From Daphnia pulex (lineage: Eukaryota; Arthropoda; Branchiopoda; Diplostraca; Daphniidae): a DNA stretch of 64,000 bases. Made by a program: the position numbers and the translations under genes. The first letter of the stretch is position 1. Each line of letters begins with the position of its first letter. Of this stretch, positions 49,901 through 62,191 are shown piece by piece. The DNA is taken from assembly GCF_021134715.1 (NCBI RefSeq), contig NC_060023.1, positions 3,224,001 to 3,288,000 on the forward strand, given 5' to 3'. Below the pieces are notes generated by a model, which was not told the DNA's origin, searched no databases, and worked only from the letters and a program-made list of their open reading frames with translations.

Positions 49901-51138
49901 TTTATCCACAACGACGACCAGGAGCATCACACACAACACACAGTAGGGGCTAAATTGATTAGCCCATTCACGTCCGACTGCGAGCTACAGCTGATGCTCC
50001 TATCTAGGAGCCATTAGGAGCCCGGTCACCGTATATATATCCATACACACAAGGCTTATAAATAGATGTCGACATGTCCAGCCCCAATTAATAATATGCG
50101 GGCGCACCGGGCCGTCTATATAGGCCTATATCTATAATGTCAAATGATCAAAGCGTGGCGGGAAATTCAAAATTCAAAATTGATGGTAATATCTCTCTAT
50201 CTCTCTTTTATTATTATGAAATAGGTGGCGAAGTGATGAACTATTACCTGATCAGTTTGGCGGCGGCCGACCTGCTGGCCGGCCTTTTGGTCGTGCCGCT
50301 GTCCATCTACCCGGCGTTGACGGACAGCTGGCCGCTGGGTGACGTGTTGTGCTCGATCGCCGGCTACGTGGAAGCGACTCTGTGGGCCGTCTCAGTGTAC
50401 TCGTTCATGTGGATATCGGTGGACCGCTACTTGGCCATCCGCAAGCCTTTGCGCTACGAAACGGTGCAGACGCCGTCGCGCTGCCAGTGCTGGGTCATCT
50501 TCACGTGGCTGACGTCCATGCTGGCCTGCTGTCCGCCATTGCTCCAGGGCTCGACCGGCTACGCCAGCGGGGCTCCTTACTTCGACCCGGAGGCCTTCGT
50601 CTGCCACCTCAACTGGACGGGCATGTCGGCCTACTCGGTGACGCTGGTCATCTTGGTCCTGTGTCCGACCCTGGCCACCGTGGCCTACACCTATTTCTAC
50701 ATCTTCAGCTCCATGCGCAAGATGAGGAGCTCCTTGCTGCAGCAGGACAAGGAATACGCGACGGCCCTGAGCGAGAACCTCTCCAACCCGACCCACCTCA
50801 TGTCCTTCATCCTGGTGATGACCTTCTGGCTGTCGTGGCTGCCGTTCATCTGCCTGACCCTGTACGAGTACCTGGCCCAGCATCGGATCGACTCCATCCC
50901 ATTCCTCCACTTCACCGTCTTCTGGCTGGGCATCTGCAACTCGTTCTTCAAGCTCTTCATCTACGTGGCCATGAGCCCGCTCTTCCGGCACAAGCTCAGA
51001 ATCTTCTGTCTCTCCTATCTCTGTTGCGGGGCCGCCAAGAGAAACAGCGCCAACAACAGGAGACCGCTCACTTCCGGATCGGCAAACAGGAACCACCACC
51101 ATCATCATCACAATAACGAAATCATCTACAGACGGTGA
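42119..51138 (+). CDS. Orphan class A G-protein-coupled receptor, GPR21/GPR52-like
   Basis: Exons 42119-42437 and 50225-51138, joined in phase 1 across a 7.8 kb intron; 410 aa. The N-terminus is rich in Ala, Ser and Gly, with a possible glycosylation site at N77. TM1 is about 81-103, and the intron falls between TM1 and TM2. D122 is the conserved TM2 Asp, C149 and C233 the disulphide pair, DRY 173-175, and TM6 has FWLSWLPF (W311, P313). TM7 reads NSFFKLFIY (345-353), so the Asn-Pro of NPxxY is Lys-Leu. GPR21 and GPR52 also lack that Pro. This, the SVDRYLAIRKPLRY segment and the AYTYFYIF segment in TM5 suggest that family, whose members are orphan, often Gs-coupled receptors of the plasma membrane. 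An in-frame TAG at 42113-42115 supports the start unless an upstream exon is spliced in. The tail is Arg/Asn/His-rich. Confidence 0.88.
44654..44671. repeat. Perfect 18-bp palindrome GGCTCCTATATAGGAGCC
   Basis: A self-complementary sequence and the clearest member of a motif family (GCTCCT/AGGAGC) dispersed in the receptor intron. Confidence 0.85.
45813..45842. repeat. Inverted repeat, 12-bp arms with one mismatch
   Basis: TGCCAGACTCTC (45813-45824) and GAGTGTCTGGCA (45831-45842) flank AAAATA. They pair at 11 of 12 positions. It is in the receptor intron, and transcribed it would form a short hairpin. Confidence 0.7.
46496..46509. repeat. Palindrome GCTCCTGCAGGAGC
   Basis: A perfect 14-bp member of the GCTCCT/AGGAGC family. 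Confidence 0.8.
46668..46687. repeat. GCTCCT...AGGAGC inverted pair
   Basis: Six-base arms around an 8-nt A/T spacer, from the same motif family. Confidence 0.65.
46889..46911. repeat. Poly(T) tract
   Basis: About 23 consecutive T in the receptor intron, after a short pyrimidine run. It could be a decayed poly(A) end of a minus-strand retrocopy, but no element body is visible. Confidence 0.7.
48021..48035. repeat. GCTCCT-AAC-AGGAGC inverted pair
   Basis: Six-base arms with a 3-nt loop. It shares CTAACAGGAG or a near variant with the inverted repeat at 19531-19553. Confidence 0.7.
48132..48150. repeat. (CT)n microsatellite
   Basis: Uninterrupted CT/TC dinucleotide run in the receptor intron. 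Confidence 0.85.
48577..48599. repeat. (AG)n microsatellite
   Basis: Uninterrupted AG run in the receptor intron. Confidence 0.85.
49996..50011. repeat. GCTCCTA-TC-TAGGAGC palindrome near the second receptor exon
   Basis: Seven-base arms with a 2-nt centre, 214 bp upstream of the exon. Another TAGGAGCC follows at 50015-50022. Confidence 0.75.
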
Positions 51139-54100
51139 TTTTTCAAATATATTTTTATGATTTATTATATAATAATAATACCCGGCAAATTTCAAAAGAA
51201 AAACTAGAACATTTTCTATATATTGTGATGATATATCAAATTTTGAAACATTTTAACAAAAGACCAGAACAATATAACTTCCGCAAAAAAAAAGTTTTTT
51301 AAAAAATAAGAAATTATGGACAGTGTCGAGAGACGATTCTGCTCAGGTTTTCAATTTTTTTTTAATTCCAAAATTTAAAAAAATTTTTTAATTAAAAAAA
51401 AAAAATTGAAAGACAACCATGGCCGGCATCCAACTATTTTTGTGTAGACGGTTGACTTCTATATAATTAATCTTGTAACGTAGGTTATATATATATATAT
51501 ATTATATATATTATACATAAATATGATGGGTGTTTTGTAATTTGTATACATAATAATTTTACCAGTAGGCCAAATATGTTTTTTGTTTTGCAATGAAAGA
51601 ACGGGGAAAAAACAGGGACGGTCGACAAACATATTTCCAGAAAATAGGCTTTGAATAAAAATGTAGAATTAAATATTTCCCCCCTCCCAAAAAAAGTAAA
51701 TTCGTGCTGTGTACAGTAAAATAAAAATATAGGCTTCTGCTGCTAATATATTAAATGTAATACGCCAGACAAAATTTCAAAAAAATTCATGAGAATATTA
51801 AAAGTATGGGTCATTCAAAATATTTACATGCTGTCCCAGTCCGTATGATTTTTTCGGTTAAAAAAGAAATTTAATTTTTATTTTGTAACATCAATTTTTC
51901 CCAAACACAAAACAAAAGAATTGTTTGTGCTCCTTTGCGTCTGAGACAAATCAATAACGCTTATATATCGGTATGGTTCCACGTCAACACAAATACCTAC
52001 GTATAGGCTTATGTAACAATTGCAATTCCGTGCATATATATTAAAAATATATGAAAATTATGATCTAATAGTCAGTCAATTTCAAGTCAAAATTTGAAAC
52101 AAAAAAAGCAGAGGGAAATAATTGGAAATCAATGATATGGACGAGCGCGGTTATTATATACTTAACAAATATATAATAACAGCAGCCGCCAGCCCCGAAA
52201 AAATTGAAATCAATATTCTATATAAATACATCTATACCGTGCTGCGTGTCGTGATGCGTATTATATATATATAATAATATCAATTTAAATTGGATGTCGA
52301 TCGTCGTGTCTCTCTATAATATCGATGTGTGTGTATACATCAGGCTCATCATAATATGCTTAGCGTCGTCATCATCACCTTGAAAAATTGTCTCTCCATC
52401 AAATATTCGAAAAACAAAAAAGATTAGAGCTGTTATTATATATATTAACTGCGCTGCTTATCTCCGCCTCTCCATGTTCTCTCTCGTTCGAAAACCGTGT
52501 GCCATCTGTTCTATGTGTGTGTGTGCTGTGTGCGTGTTGGTGATTTGTGTCGCTGCTCTGTTCTGTTGTTGTTGTTTTTTGCATCTATTATCAACGTCCG
52601 ATAATAATTCCCCATTATTATGATCTACGTTTAGACATCGGCCAATCTAATTGAATGTGTGTGTGTGTGTGAGTCGGCCATCCGCTGTCGAGGGGGGGGG
52701 ATGTGTTATCGACTTTCCCGCGCCTTTGGCACCTGCTGTCATATCCATCGGCAACATATGGCGCCAACCAAATGAATCCAATTAGATATCCAACCCAAAA
52801 AAGAAAGAAAAATTCATCCCAAAAAATTGTCGGCTGGTGCCATACATTTATTGATTATTTTTTTTTAGAGAGAGAGAGCTGCTTTAATATGAATTACATT
52901 TTCGTGTTGGCGCCCTTCAAAAAAGAAAAAGCTTCGTCTATATACGTATATATATAGGCAAAAGAAACAATCAATTCATCATCATTCTTATGGGTCTTTT
53001 TTCTTCTAGCTCTCTCTCTCTTTCCTATCTATAATACACACCCCGGGCTCGGCCCCAGTCACATGTACATGGGTATTGATTTTTTTTTCTCTCTCTTCCG
53101 TTTTCCATCTCCCATTTAGCCCCAGTCTAGAGTCGTCTATGTAGAGGTGGAGAGCAGCAGCAGCAGTGCCTCGGCCAAACAAAAAAGGATTATATTCCAT
53201 GTTTCTAGTACCAGCAAGTTTCTTATTTTATCTTTTTTTATTTTTGGTGGAGCTGTTGAAATGATTAGCATCGATCCTCCGCACTTTATAGAAATTGCTC
53301 CTCTTTCGCCGGCATTTTTTCGTCTTGATGATGATTTATGACCGCGCCCTCCATCATATTATATATCTTTTTTCTCAAAATGAAGATATAGTCGGGGTAA
53401 AATTATATATATATAATATACAGGCGGGCCAATTTTGATCATCGTTTGGTCGTGTTGTGTCACTCCCCCCCTATCAAATCGTGTATGTCTGTGTGTGTGT
53501 GTGTGTATTTGAATTCTAAACAAAAAAGGCCCCACCCTTTCTCTCATTGCATAGAAATTATAGAGTAGCTCGGTCGACAACGAAATCAAGCGAATCAATA
53601 AAACATTCCTATACAGTCCCCCCACCAAAAAGAACAAACAAAAAACTTAAACTTAACATAAAAGACGTAATAGATTGGGAGGGGAGAGGATGAGGAAAAT
53701 TTTTTAATTTAATTTTTTTTTTATGTGAAATTTTTGATTATTTTTTTTAATGTGTCAAAGTATGGTTTATCCGTTTGGTCAACTCCTCCACCCCCCAGTT
53801 TGCTGCTGTGTATTCATTCACCGAGAGTTGAAACCAAGAAAAAAAAACAAAAAAATTAGATGATTATGATGTAATTCGATATAATTAATCCTTAAGAAAA
53901 ATGTTTGTCGTTTTGTGCTCGGCCAAAAAAAAAAAAAAATTATTGGAACAACCACACATTCCCGATTAATTATTTTATCATTTCCCGGCCAATTTATTGT
54001 CAATTCAGCCATTTTTTAATTATTTTTTTGGGTTTCAATTCATTTCCAAAATTTTCCAAACCCCCTGCAAAATGATGTTGAAAAAAAAAGAAAGAAGAGC

Positions 54101-56407
54101 TCACTCTAAATATGATGATGATAAAAGTATACATATGATATTGCGTGTATGTCATGTACTGTACATGTCCTACCTGTTGCGGAAAAAAAATAAAAGTTGG
54201 TTCATAAAACTCTACAACAATATCAATTCAATATTTTTATTATTTTTTTTTAATCGATTAAAACGAAATTTTTCAATTAAAAACGGGCTTTATTTTTTTA
54301 TATTATTATTATTTGTTTTTTTCATTGTTCCGGATGACATTTGAATATCAAACATCTGGCTGCTGCTGTGCCGTCGGATATATCATATTTTCTACTCGGT
54401 CGAAAATGGCAATCAAATGGATTCCTCGTGTGTGCCAGGGTGCAAATGGCACGGCCGCTGGATATTATAATATCAAAATGAATAAAGAGCTAGCTCACAT
54501 CGTGTTTGTCCGTCATGTATACTATAGAAGAGGGAAGACAACTTTTACATTCTTTTCTTATATAAAAGATAAATAGATTTCGACGTAGTAGTACACATCC
54601 GGAGAAAGTCAAACGCGGAGAAACTATACACAGTTATAATCTGGCCGGTAAATACAGGGAAAACCTCTTTCGACTATATCCACATACGCCGAGGAGAGTC
54701 TCTCACTCAGTCCAGCAGACGGGAAAGAAAAGAAGGTCTCTCCTTTTTTTGTTCCCGGGGTTGCTGGCAAAGTTACGTAATCTCTTTCCCAAATGATTTG
54801 GAAGGCCATCCCAGGAAATGCGCTGAATCTGCTTAGGATCTTTTTTATTTTTTTTTATTTTTTTTTTGCCCGTCTCAGCTTTTTTGTAAATGGCGCGCCG
54901 GCCTTTCATATGTTTTGTCGATTCCGTCTATCACCAACACACAATGAAGACACACCAGCATATTTATTTGTTGCCCAATCTATATCTATATATATATATA
55001 TGCTTGGCCATCTCTATTTATAAGGAGCCCCCCAAAAAAATGAGTGAATGAGCCAGGCCAGCACACGCTAAAGCAAAGGCAATAGTCACAGACGGACGTG
55101 ATGAAAACAATAGTTCACTACACGTTATCAATTTCTTTTTTCTGGAAGAAGAAAAAAATCATTTCTGGCCATATCCAATATTCTCTTCGGCGCACTTGAA
55201 CCAAACCCAGCATACACTTGAATGGGCCAGCAACTTCCCTTAGCTATATTATATATTTACACACACAAAAGTAATATATATACATACATAAATCCCTCCT
55301 CTCTCTCTAGCTATATACATATGCTGTGTAAAGTGCTGGTGAAATATGACTGGGACTACATTTTTAGATTTTTCGGGAGAGAGTCGGAGTCCCGGTGGCG
55401 TCGTCTATTGGACCGCGATTCAATCAAACCCGCAGCTCTCAGCATCTCACTGCGTGTGTAGAGACTTGCCTTTAAGGACATGTAGACATGAGAGCAGAGT
55501 ATATAGAGAGCTATGTGGGATATAGAAAATATATCCAGCACATCTATAGGGGGGGGAAACCAGATCGATATCAAACCCAAAAGTGCGACGTCGGCGAAAA
55601 AGTATTTGGACTATTTAGCCCGGGCTGGCCTTTTTAAATATATAAGCTATAATCGCTATATATGAAAATCAGACATATTTATTTTGTTCGGGAGTTCCCG
55701 AATAATAAATGGGAGACCCTATATAGGAAATGGACGCATTATAATGTTATAGGAGCCCAGCCAGTGCTGTGTGTTCTCCTAACAGGATAAAATATATTTG
55801 CGTCCGTCGGTGCACATTTTCTGGCCGGCCCTTTTCTGTTAAGAACAAGGAACTTTTGTGCATAATGTTCGGTCGTCTCGACAATTCCTTCGATTTATTT
55901 TTTTCCTTTTTTTTAACCCAAGTTTTTTTCGTCGTTCAAAGTTCTTCCCCGCCAATTCAATTAGGCGACGACGCCGACGTCAGTAAAGTACCGAAAATCT
56001 TTGCATCTCATTTTCCAAATGCGGGTTTCTCTAGCTCTTTCTTCTTTTGTTGTTTTTCTTTTTCTTTTTTAAATTCGCCCACTTTTTATATTTCAGATGT
56101 GCGCATTAAGCGCCAATCAAGTTCATTGGGGACGCTTCGATGCTGCCATTCGTCTGAATTAGCGACGTGTCGATTGTTTCTTTGCAAACTCGGCTGTAAA
56201 ATGATCGATCGCTTTGCCACGTAAATCACAAAATCGTGTCTGGCAAAAAAAGCAATTCCTTTTCTCATTATTCATTCAAGTCACACTTTTACTCCACAAC
56301 TTTTAAAATTTCTAAAGGAGAAAATTAAGAACAAAATTTTTTAAAATCGGCTTCTTTTTCGAACCGCTGGCAACAACGTAGAAACTCTCACAACAGGAAG
56401 CAAAGAT
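51139..56407. other. Receptor 3' UTR and A/T-rich intergenic region
   Basis: The first part is probably the receptor 3' UTR, and an AATAAA lies at 51654-51659. The rest is A/T-rich with (AT)n at 51486-51502 and (GT)n at 52656-52671 and 53490-53506. Reading frames are short or F/K-rich. A frame at 55769-56224 (151 codons) is not recognisable as a protein. Confidence 0.6.
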
Positions 56408-56415
56408 TATATAAA
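56408..56415 (+). promoter_or_regulatory. TATA box upstream of the acyl-CoA dehydrogenase gene
   Basis: TATATAAA lies 100 bp upstream of the start codon, which leaves room for a 5' UTR of about 70 nt. Confidence 0.5.
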
Positions 56416-56514
56416 GCTTTCTCGTCGGGACTACGTTGTTTGTTACTTTGCAAGAGCAAAGTCCGAAATATATACATTTACTCCCCTCCATTTTCGATAC
56501 CAGTTGCCGTCAAC

Positions 56515-58507
56515 ATGACTTCGTTAATCCAGGTAAGAAGATATCGTTTGTTTGCACGTCTCATGTTTTCCTACTTAAGACTTATCACCCAGATGGCCTT
56601 TTTACAACGACGCACTTTCACTTATCTGCGCCATTTTATCGAAAATAACAACTGTTCCCCATTTTTATTTTATCTACGAATTGAAATGCTATTTCCAGGC
56701 ATTGAAGACCCCTCTTGGCCTTCGTTCTGTTGGTTTCATTAAAAGGAGCTTGGCTTCCACTACCAACCCAACTACATCGTCAATCCCTGCACCCCAACAT
56801 GAGAAGCAAGGAGCATCTACTGGCTATTGTTTTGGTAATGTTTTGCAGTTTTTAAGTTGAATCATACTGGTATTGATTTACTCTTCTTGTTGATTTCAGA
56901 GCTTACGCCAGAACAGCGTGAAGTTCAAGAGCTGGCCAGGAAGTTTGCTCGTGAAGATGTCATTCCTGTTGCAGCCCATCACGATAGAACTGGAGAGTAC
57001 CCATGGGAGCTTATTAAGAAAGCTCACAGTCTGGGACTCATGAATGGTCACATTGATGCTGAATTTGGTATGGCTTTTAACAAATTTTTGATCCTTATCT
57101 CTTGACATTGTAATTTACTCTTATCATGTTAGGTGGCATGGGACTGAGCAATTTTGAAGGATGCCTCATTGCTGAAGAACTTTCATATGGTTGCACTGGT
57201 ATTGGAACTGCAATTGAAGCCAACGGTCTTGGGGTATCACACAGACTTTAATTCTGCAAGTTTTCTTGAACCTTGTGTCTAATGAGGAATCCTATATCTG
57301 CAGCAATCCCCAGTAATCTTGGCTGGAAACAAGGAACAGAAGAAGAAGTACTTGGGTCGCATGATTGAGGAACCCCTCATGTGTGTAAGTATATATTTTA
57401 AAAAAAATATCCCAGGTCTTATATCAGCCTTGTGAAGCATTAAATACGTGTTTAACAACAGGCTTACGGTGTCACCGAACCTGGAGCAGGATCAGATGTC
57501 GCCAATATCAGAACCAAGGCGGAAAAGAAGGGCGATCATTACGTTTTGAATGGACAGAAAATGTGGATCACCAATGGCGGTCACGCAAATTGGTATTTCG
57601 TCTTGGCCCGCACAAATCCCGATCCTAAAGCCCCACCTCATAAAGCTCTGACTGGTTTCATCGTCGACCGTGATACACCCGGACTCACTCCCGGCCGAAA
57701 GGTAAAAAATTCCTCGTAATAAATTGTGCAAGCCAGTCTATTCAAAAGTGAAATTTTTAACAATTTCCAGGAAATCAATATGGGCCAAAGAGCTTCCGAT
57801 ACCCGGGGAATCACATTCGAAGACGTTTTAGTGCCCAAAGAGAATGTTCTGATTGGTGAAGGTGCCGGTTTTAAAATCGCTATGGGCGCTTTCGACCAGA
57901 CCCGCCCTCCGGTACACCAAAACCAAATTCTTTCAATCTTGGCCACTGTTTTATCAGATATTTGGAGAAAAAATAACGAGACCTGTTTCCCTCCCAGGTG
58001 GCTGCTGGTGCCGTTGGTTTGGCTCAACGAGCTTACGATGAAGCCATGAAATATGCCATGGAGCGAAAGACTTTCGGCGTCCCCATTTTTAAACACCAGG
58101 CTGTGGCTTTCATGTTGGCTGACATGGCCATCGGTATCGAGACATCTCGTCTGGCTTGGATGAGGGCTTCCTGGGAAATTGATCAAGGAAGGCGAAACAC
58201 CTATTACGCTTCCATCGCCAAGGCTCTGGCTGGTGATGTGGCCAACAAATGTGCCACCGACGCTGTCCAGGTAATAACTGCAAGTTATGAAATGCTCCCA
58301 AGGTGATCCACTTAACTGATCACGTTTTTTTTTCTTCTTTTCTTTTTTAAATGGGACATTTAGATTTTTGGTGGCAATGGTTTCAATTCCGAGTATCCCG
58401 TCGAAAAACTCATGAGAGATGCCAAGATTTATCAAATTTATGAAGGAACTGCCCAAATCCAGCGCGTTATTATCTCCAAAGAAATCGTTTCTCGTTTCAC
58501 TGCTTAA
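56515..58507 (+). CDS. ACADM: Medium-chain acyl-CoA dehydrogenase, mitochondrial
   Basis: Exons 56515-56532, 56699-56834, 56900-57067, 57133-57233, 57304-57384, 57462-57701, 57771-57911, 57998-58270, 58364-58507; all GT-AG and in phase; 433 aa (human enzyme 421). A FAD enzyme that makes the first double bond in beta-oxidation of C6-C12 acyl-CoAs in the mitochondrial matrix and passes electrons to ETF. Residues 1 to about 30 are basic and Ser/Leu-rich, like an import signal. The first family signature ([13 protein letters not shown]) is at 169-181 and the second ([20 protein letters not shown]) lies early in the last exon. The catalytic base is Glu413 in [10 protein letters not shown], the position that marks the medium-chain type. 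Nearly every segment aligns with human ACADM. Its start sits in a one-line first exon after a TATA box. Confidence 0.97.
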
Positions 58508-59195
58508 AGAAAAGAAAATTAGAAATCTTTTTATCGTGAAACTTTTTTAAAAATTCAATCTCATCTATCGATCTGAGCTCATCCGAATAATAAAGGTTTA
58601 AAAGACTTAAAAAAAAAACGAAAAATCGATACAATGCAATTAGTTTTTAAGTGAACATTTATATTTCTGCAATACAAGAAGTTCAGCACAGCCGAACATG
58701 AGTTGGTTTCTATTCCTGTATATATGTTTTTGTTTTACGATGACGAAACGAGGTTTGCGTGCGGTCATCCGATTTTGGCGTCATTATTTTGGCAGTAAAC
58801 AAAGGTCGAACAAGGGGGTGGAATAAAAGAAAGTTGCTGCCCGTTTGGTTCACACGTCCGCCATCGGTGGCGCTATTGTAGGGTTTCCATTCCTGCTCCT
58901 TGCCTGTTGTGTTTACATTTTCTAAGATTCTTATTGTGAAGAGCCAGATGATCAGGTCCAGTAATTGAGTAATTGGTGGACATGAAAACGTATAACAATC
59001 GAAATTAATCGTAATGGTAGACATGAAAAAATTTTAAACGTTAGAATTAGGCAAATGTTTACGTAAAGAATTGAAATGTGATTTACCTTACACAAAGTTC
59101 TATTTCATGATATTTGTCAAAATCCATCGTCCCTTTTAAAGTTCCGGGCTCAGATATACGCGCATTAAGTTAGATAACGTTTATGTTCTACAGCG
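58508..59195. other. Spacer between ACADM and the ZYG11/ZER1 gene
   Basis: It begins with the ACADM 3' UTR, with AATAAA at 58589-58594. The 5' UTR of the next gene lies at the right end. A TTCTACAG just before its start codon could be the acceptor of a 5' UTR intron. No gene seen between. Confidence 0.65.
58589..58594 (+). terminator. Putative polyadenylation signal of ACADM
   Basis: AATAAA, 82 bp after the stop codon. Confidence 0.6.
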
Positions 59196-62191
59196 ATGCC
59201 TTTCAAATCGATCCTTGTTGATAACACCCCTTACACTTTGCAAGACATTTGCCTGCAGTCACTGGGAAAGTACTTGAATTCAGCCAACCTTTTTCTGGGT
59301 GCACGAGATGGTTTGTCCTTACCAACAGAGCTCTGTGAGAGATTGTTGCAGTATCAAATTCAGGAAGACAGAGACTTGGACTCCCAGTTTGTCAGCATAT
59401 TTGAGGATACCAGCTGTACCCGTCTCAAACGTGTTTCACTCAAATTGTGTACCCTCAAGGAACATGAAGCTGAAATCTTGTTTAGACATGAACTCAGAGA
59501 GCTAGAACTAATTCGCATGAAGGTAATATCTCATTAAAGTTTTCTCATGCCAATTCAAGCTAATTTTTTCTGTACACAGGTTGCCCCAAAAGTCAGAAGA
59601 ACTTTAAATGAATATTCCCAACAGTTGATTTCCCTGACTGTTTCAGAATGCATTGATTTCTTCTCACAGCCCATCACCGAACTATTAATAACAGCTCCAA
59701 AATTAAGAAAATTTGTCCTTCAGTCAGTTCATGTCGACCCTGGGCATGAATTCTTTTCTTCCTTGTTAAGGGGTTTCCCTAATCTAGCCTATCTGGATCT
59801 ATCAGACTGCAATAATGTTGGTGATCTGTCCTGCCTGTTACATTGTCCTAATCTATCAACACTGATTCTTTATAATGTATCTGGTCTACAAGATGCCATT
59901 GAGTATATTTGCAAACTGGTTAGTTTAAGGTAAGTGTTAACAAAGTGAATTGGTCATGGGACAGTTTAATACATTGGGCTTCATTTATGTTTTAGACATC
60001 TAGATATTTCACAAAGCAGTGACATTCGGGGGCGATCTAATGAAAAGAACGGAACATACGAGCTACCCAATCAGACTTTGGCAATGCTTGTCGAAAGCCT
60101 GCCGTTTTTGAAATGTCTAGATATTTCAGGGACGAATTTGGCTGGAACAGGTAAAAAACTCTTCGTCCGTGATCAGTATGGTGATATTAAATTTGTTATT
60201 ATTTTTCGATAGGCGTTGCTGAAAAAACACCAAGTGGCAATTTAGCCACAGACATTCCAGGATTGCGAAGCCGGATTTCCAATCCATTGGATATGTTGGG
60301 ACTTTACGGCACATCCCACGAAGCCTGTCATCGTCATCACATCCCTGCCCTTTGTGTCACTGGAGACGCCAGTGAAGAGCAAATCCTAGCAGCTGGAAAG
60401 GTATAAAATTCAATTCCATACGATCACGGGGGAAAAAGAGTTGAGACTTACCATTTTTCTCGCAACAGGCTTATATCGATAGGGCAGAGATGATGCAAGG
60501 AGTTTTGAACGACTTGTATGGCATTATAAGACCAGAGACATGCCAAAATCCACTGGCGGCTTTGGATATTATATTACAAGCGATGGAAAATCATTGGACT
60601 GAAAGTCACATACAAATATCTGGAAGGTAATCGAATCCGTTAAATTTTGAATTTCTTTCAACACTCAGAATTTGTTTTCCCCCCTAACAGTGCGTCGTTG
60701 TTTTACATCGTGAAAAGCCCCGAACGTGAGCGATCGTTGCTCAACGTCAGAATCAAACAAAAAACCATATCTGTACTGTTGAAAGCCATGGATATGCATT
60801 GTGATGATCCTACAATGATGCGGAATGGATGTCTGACGCTTTGTCAGTTTAAAATCCCTCAGGATGTTGTACGTATTTGACTTTGAGTTCATTTTTGTCA
60901 CGACAGATCAATTCTTAATCAATGATTGACTTTACTAGTTATTTAGTTACGAGAGGTTGATACTGATTTTGCTGCATGTCGTGGGGGATCACAATCAAGA
61001 CGATTTCGTCCGGCGGATCGCCATCTATTTGTTAAACTCCTTGGCCTGCCAAGTCGACGGGAAGTTTAAACAACTGGTCGGTAGTCTTGGAGCGATCGAG
61101 GTAAATTTTAAATGTCATTATTATTTAAACTAGAAAAGTTAAGTAATGATATATTTGATTATTCCAGACCATGCTACAGCTGATTGAAGAGAAACTGAGA
61201 CGCAATGTCTGCGATGATGTTATGGAAGTAGCGTGGTCCACAATGTGGAACGTAACCGATGAAACTGCTCTCAACTGCAAACGCTTTTTAAGGCACAGCG
61301 GCATGCAGTTCTTTCTTAATTGTCTCAAAGTAAGTTGAACTGTATATTTTCTTTTAAAAAACCAAATTTCTACTTGCCATTCCTTTTTTTTGCAATTTCC
61401 AGGCCTTTCCTAATCATCCCGAATTGCTTCGTAATATGATGGGTCTTTTGGGTAATGTGGCTGAAGTGGAAGAGCTAAGACCGCAACTGATGACTTCCGA
61501 ATTCATCACCGTATTTTCGGATTTATTATATTCAACCAGCGATGGGATTGAAGTGAGAGTCTTATCGTGCAGGCCCTTGGAACTAGACTGATTAAATCCA
61601 ATCCTCTTTAGGTGAGCTACAACGCAGCCGGCGTCTTGGCGCATATCGCATCTGATGGTGCAGAATGCTGGAAAATCAAAGAACCTAATCGCGAAGACGT
61701 TCTAAACCGAATCGTCACCGCCATCGATCGCTGGGATATAGATTCCAAGCGAAATATTAATTATAGGTATGAAATTCTGCATTAATGCTGTAAACCCAAG
61801 TCGATTAAATTTTTCTTTGAAAATTCTCATTTCAAAAAAAGATCATTTGAACCGATTCTCCGTCTCTTGAACATGGATCATACACCGCAGTGTCAGTATT
61901 GGGCTGTCTGGGCATTGGCAAATCTGACTCGAGTTTACGGTAAGATTTGGTTTCCTAATTATCCTGAAAAATCCTCATTTAATTTCTTAATTTCATTGAA
62001 TAGCCGAGAAATACTGTCGACTCTTGAAAGAAGAAAATGGATTTCAAATCTTGGAAAAATTGGTGGCCAGGACGGTCGACGATAAAGTGCGACGTTTCGC
62101 CAAAAACGCGCTCGAAGGTTCAATCGAATATCTCGAACGCAATGCAGTGGCGGGTTGCGTCGATGACCATTCAGACGAATTAGAAGGGTGA
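59196..62191 (+). CDS. ZYG11/ZER1-family CUL2 ubiquitin ligase substrate receptor
   Basis: Exons 59196-59522, 59580-59929, 59996-60150, 60213-60400, 60469-60626, 60691-60868, 60939-61100, 61168-61329, 61403-61552, 61612-61766, 61842-61939, 62004-62191; 756 aa, close to human ZER1 and ZYG11B. Residues to about 100 carry the elongin/cullin-binding N-terminal region (SLPTELCERLLQY). Leucine-rich repeats follow at about 95-280 (LAYLDLSDCNNV, HLDISQSSD, LDISGTNLAGTG), then armadillo-like helical repeats from about 340 to 750 (MRNGCLTLCQF, NMMGLLGNVAEVEELRPQLM, YWAVWALANLTRVY). In animals these proteins recruit targets with an N-terminal glycine to CUL2 ligases, and worm ZYG-11 acts in meiosis. I cannot decide between the ZYG11 and ZER1 branches by eye. 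All junctions keep phase and the frame is intact. Confidence 0.93.

Larger units (their letters stand above)
42438..50224 (+). other. Large intron of the receptor gene
   Basis: It begins GTAAAT and ends ATAG. It is packed with TATATA strings, (CT)n, (GA)n, (GT)n, CAG runs and a 23-nt T run, and has about thirty copies of GCTCCT or AGGAGC between 44.65 and 50.02 kb. No further exon is needed between TM1 and TM2 and none is evident. Reading frames inside are low-complexity. Confidence 0.75.

Noticed and set aside
50349-51195. Long frames on both strands overlapping the second receptor exon (255 codons plus, 267 codons minus)
   Set aside because: They are shadows of the G/C-rich receptor exon, with no domain of their own and biased low-complexity composition.
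55769-56224. 151-codon plus-strand frame before ACADM
   Set aside because: It is rich in F, S and C from pyrimidine tracts, has no recognisable domain and ends in unremarkable sequence.
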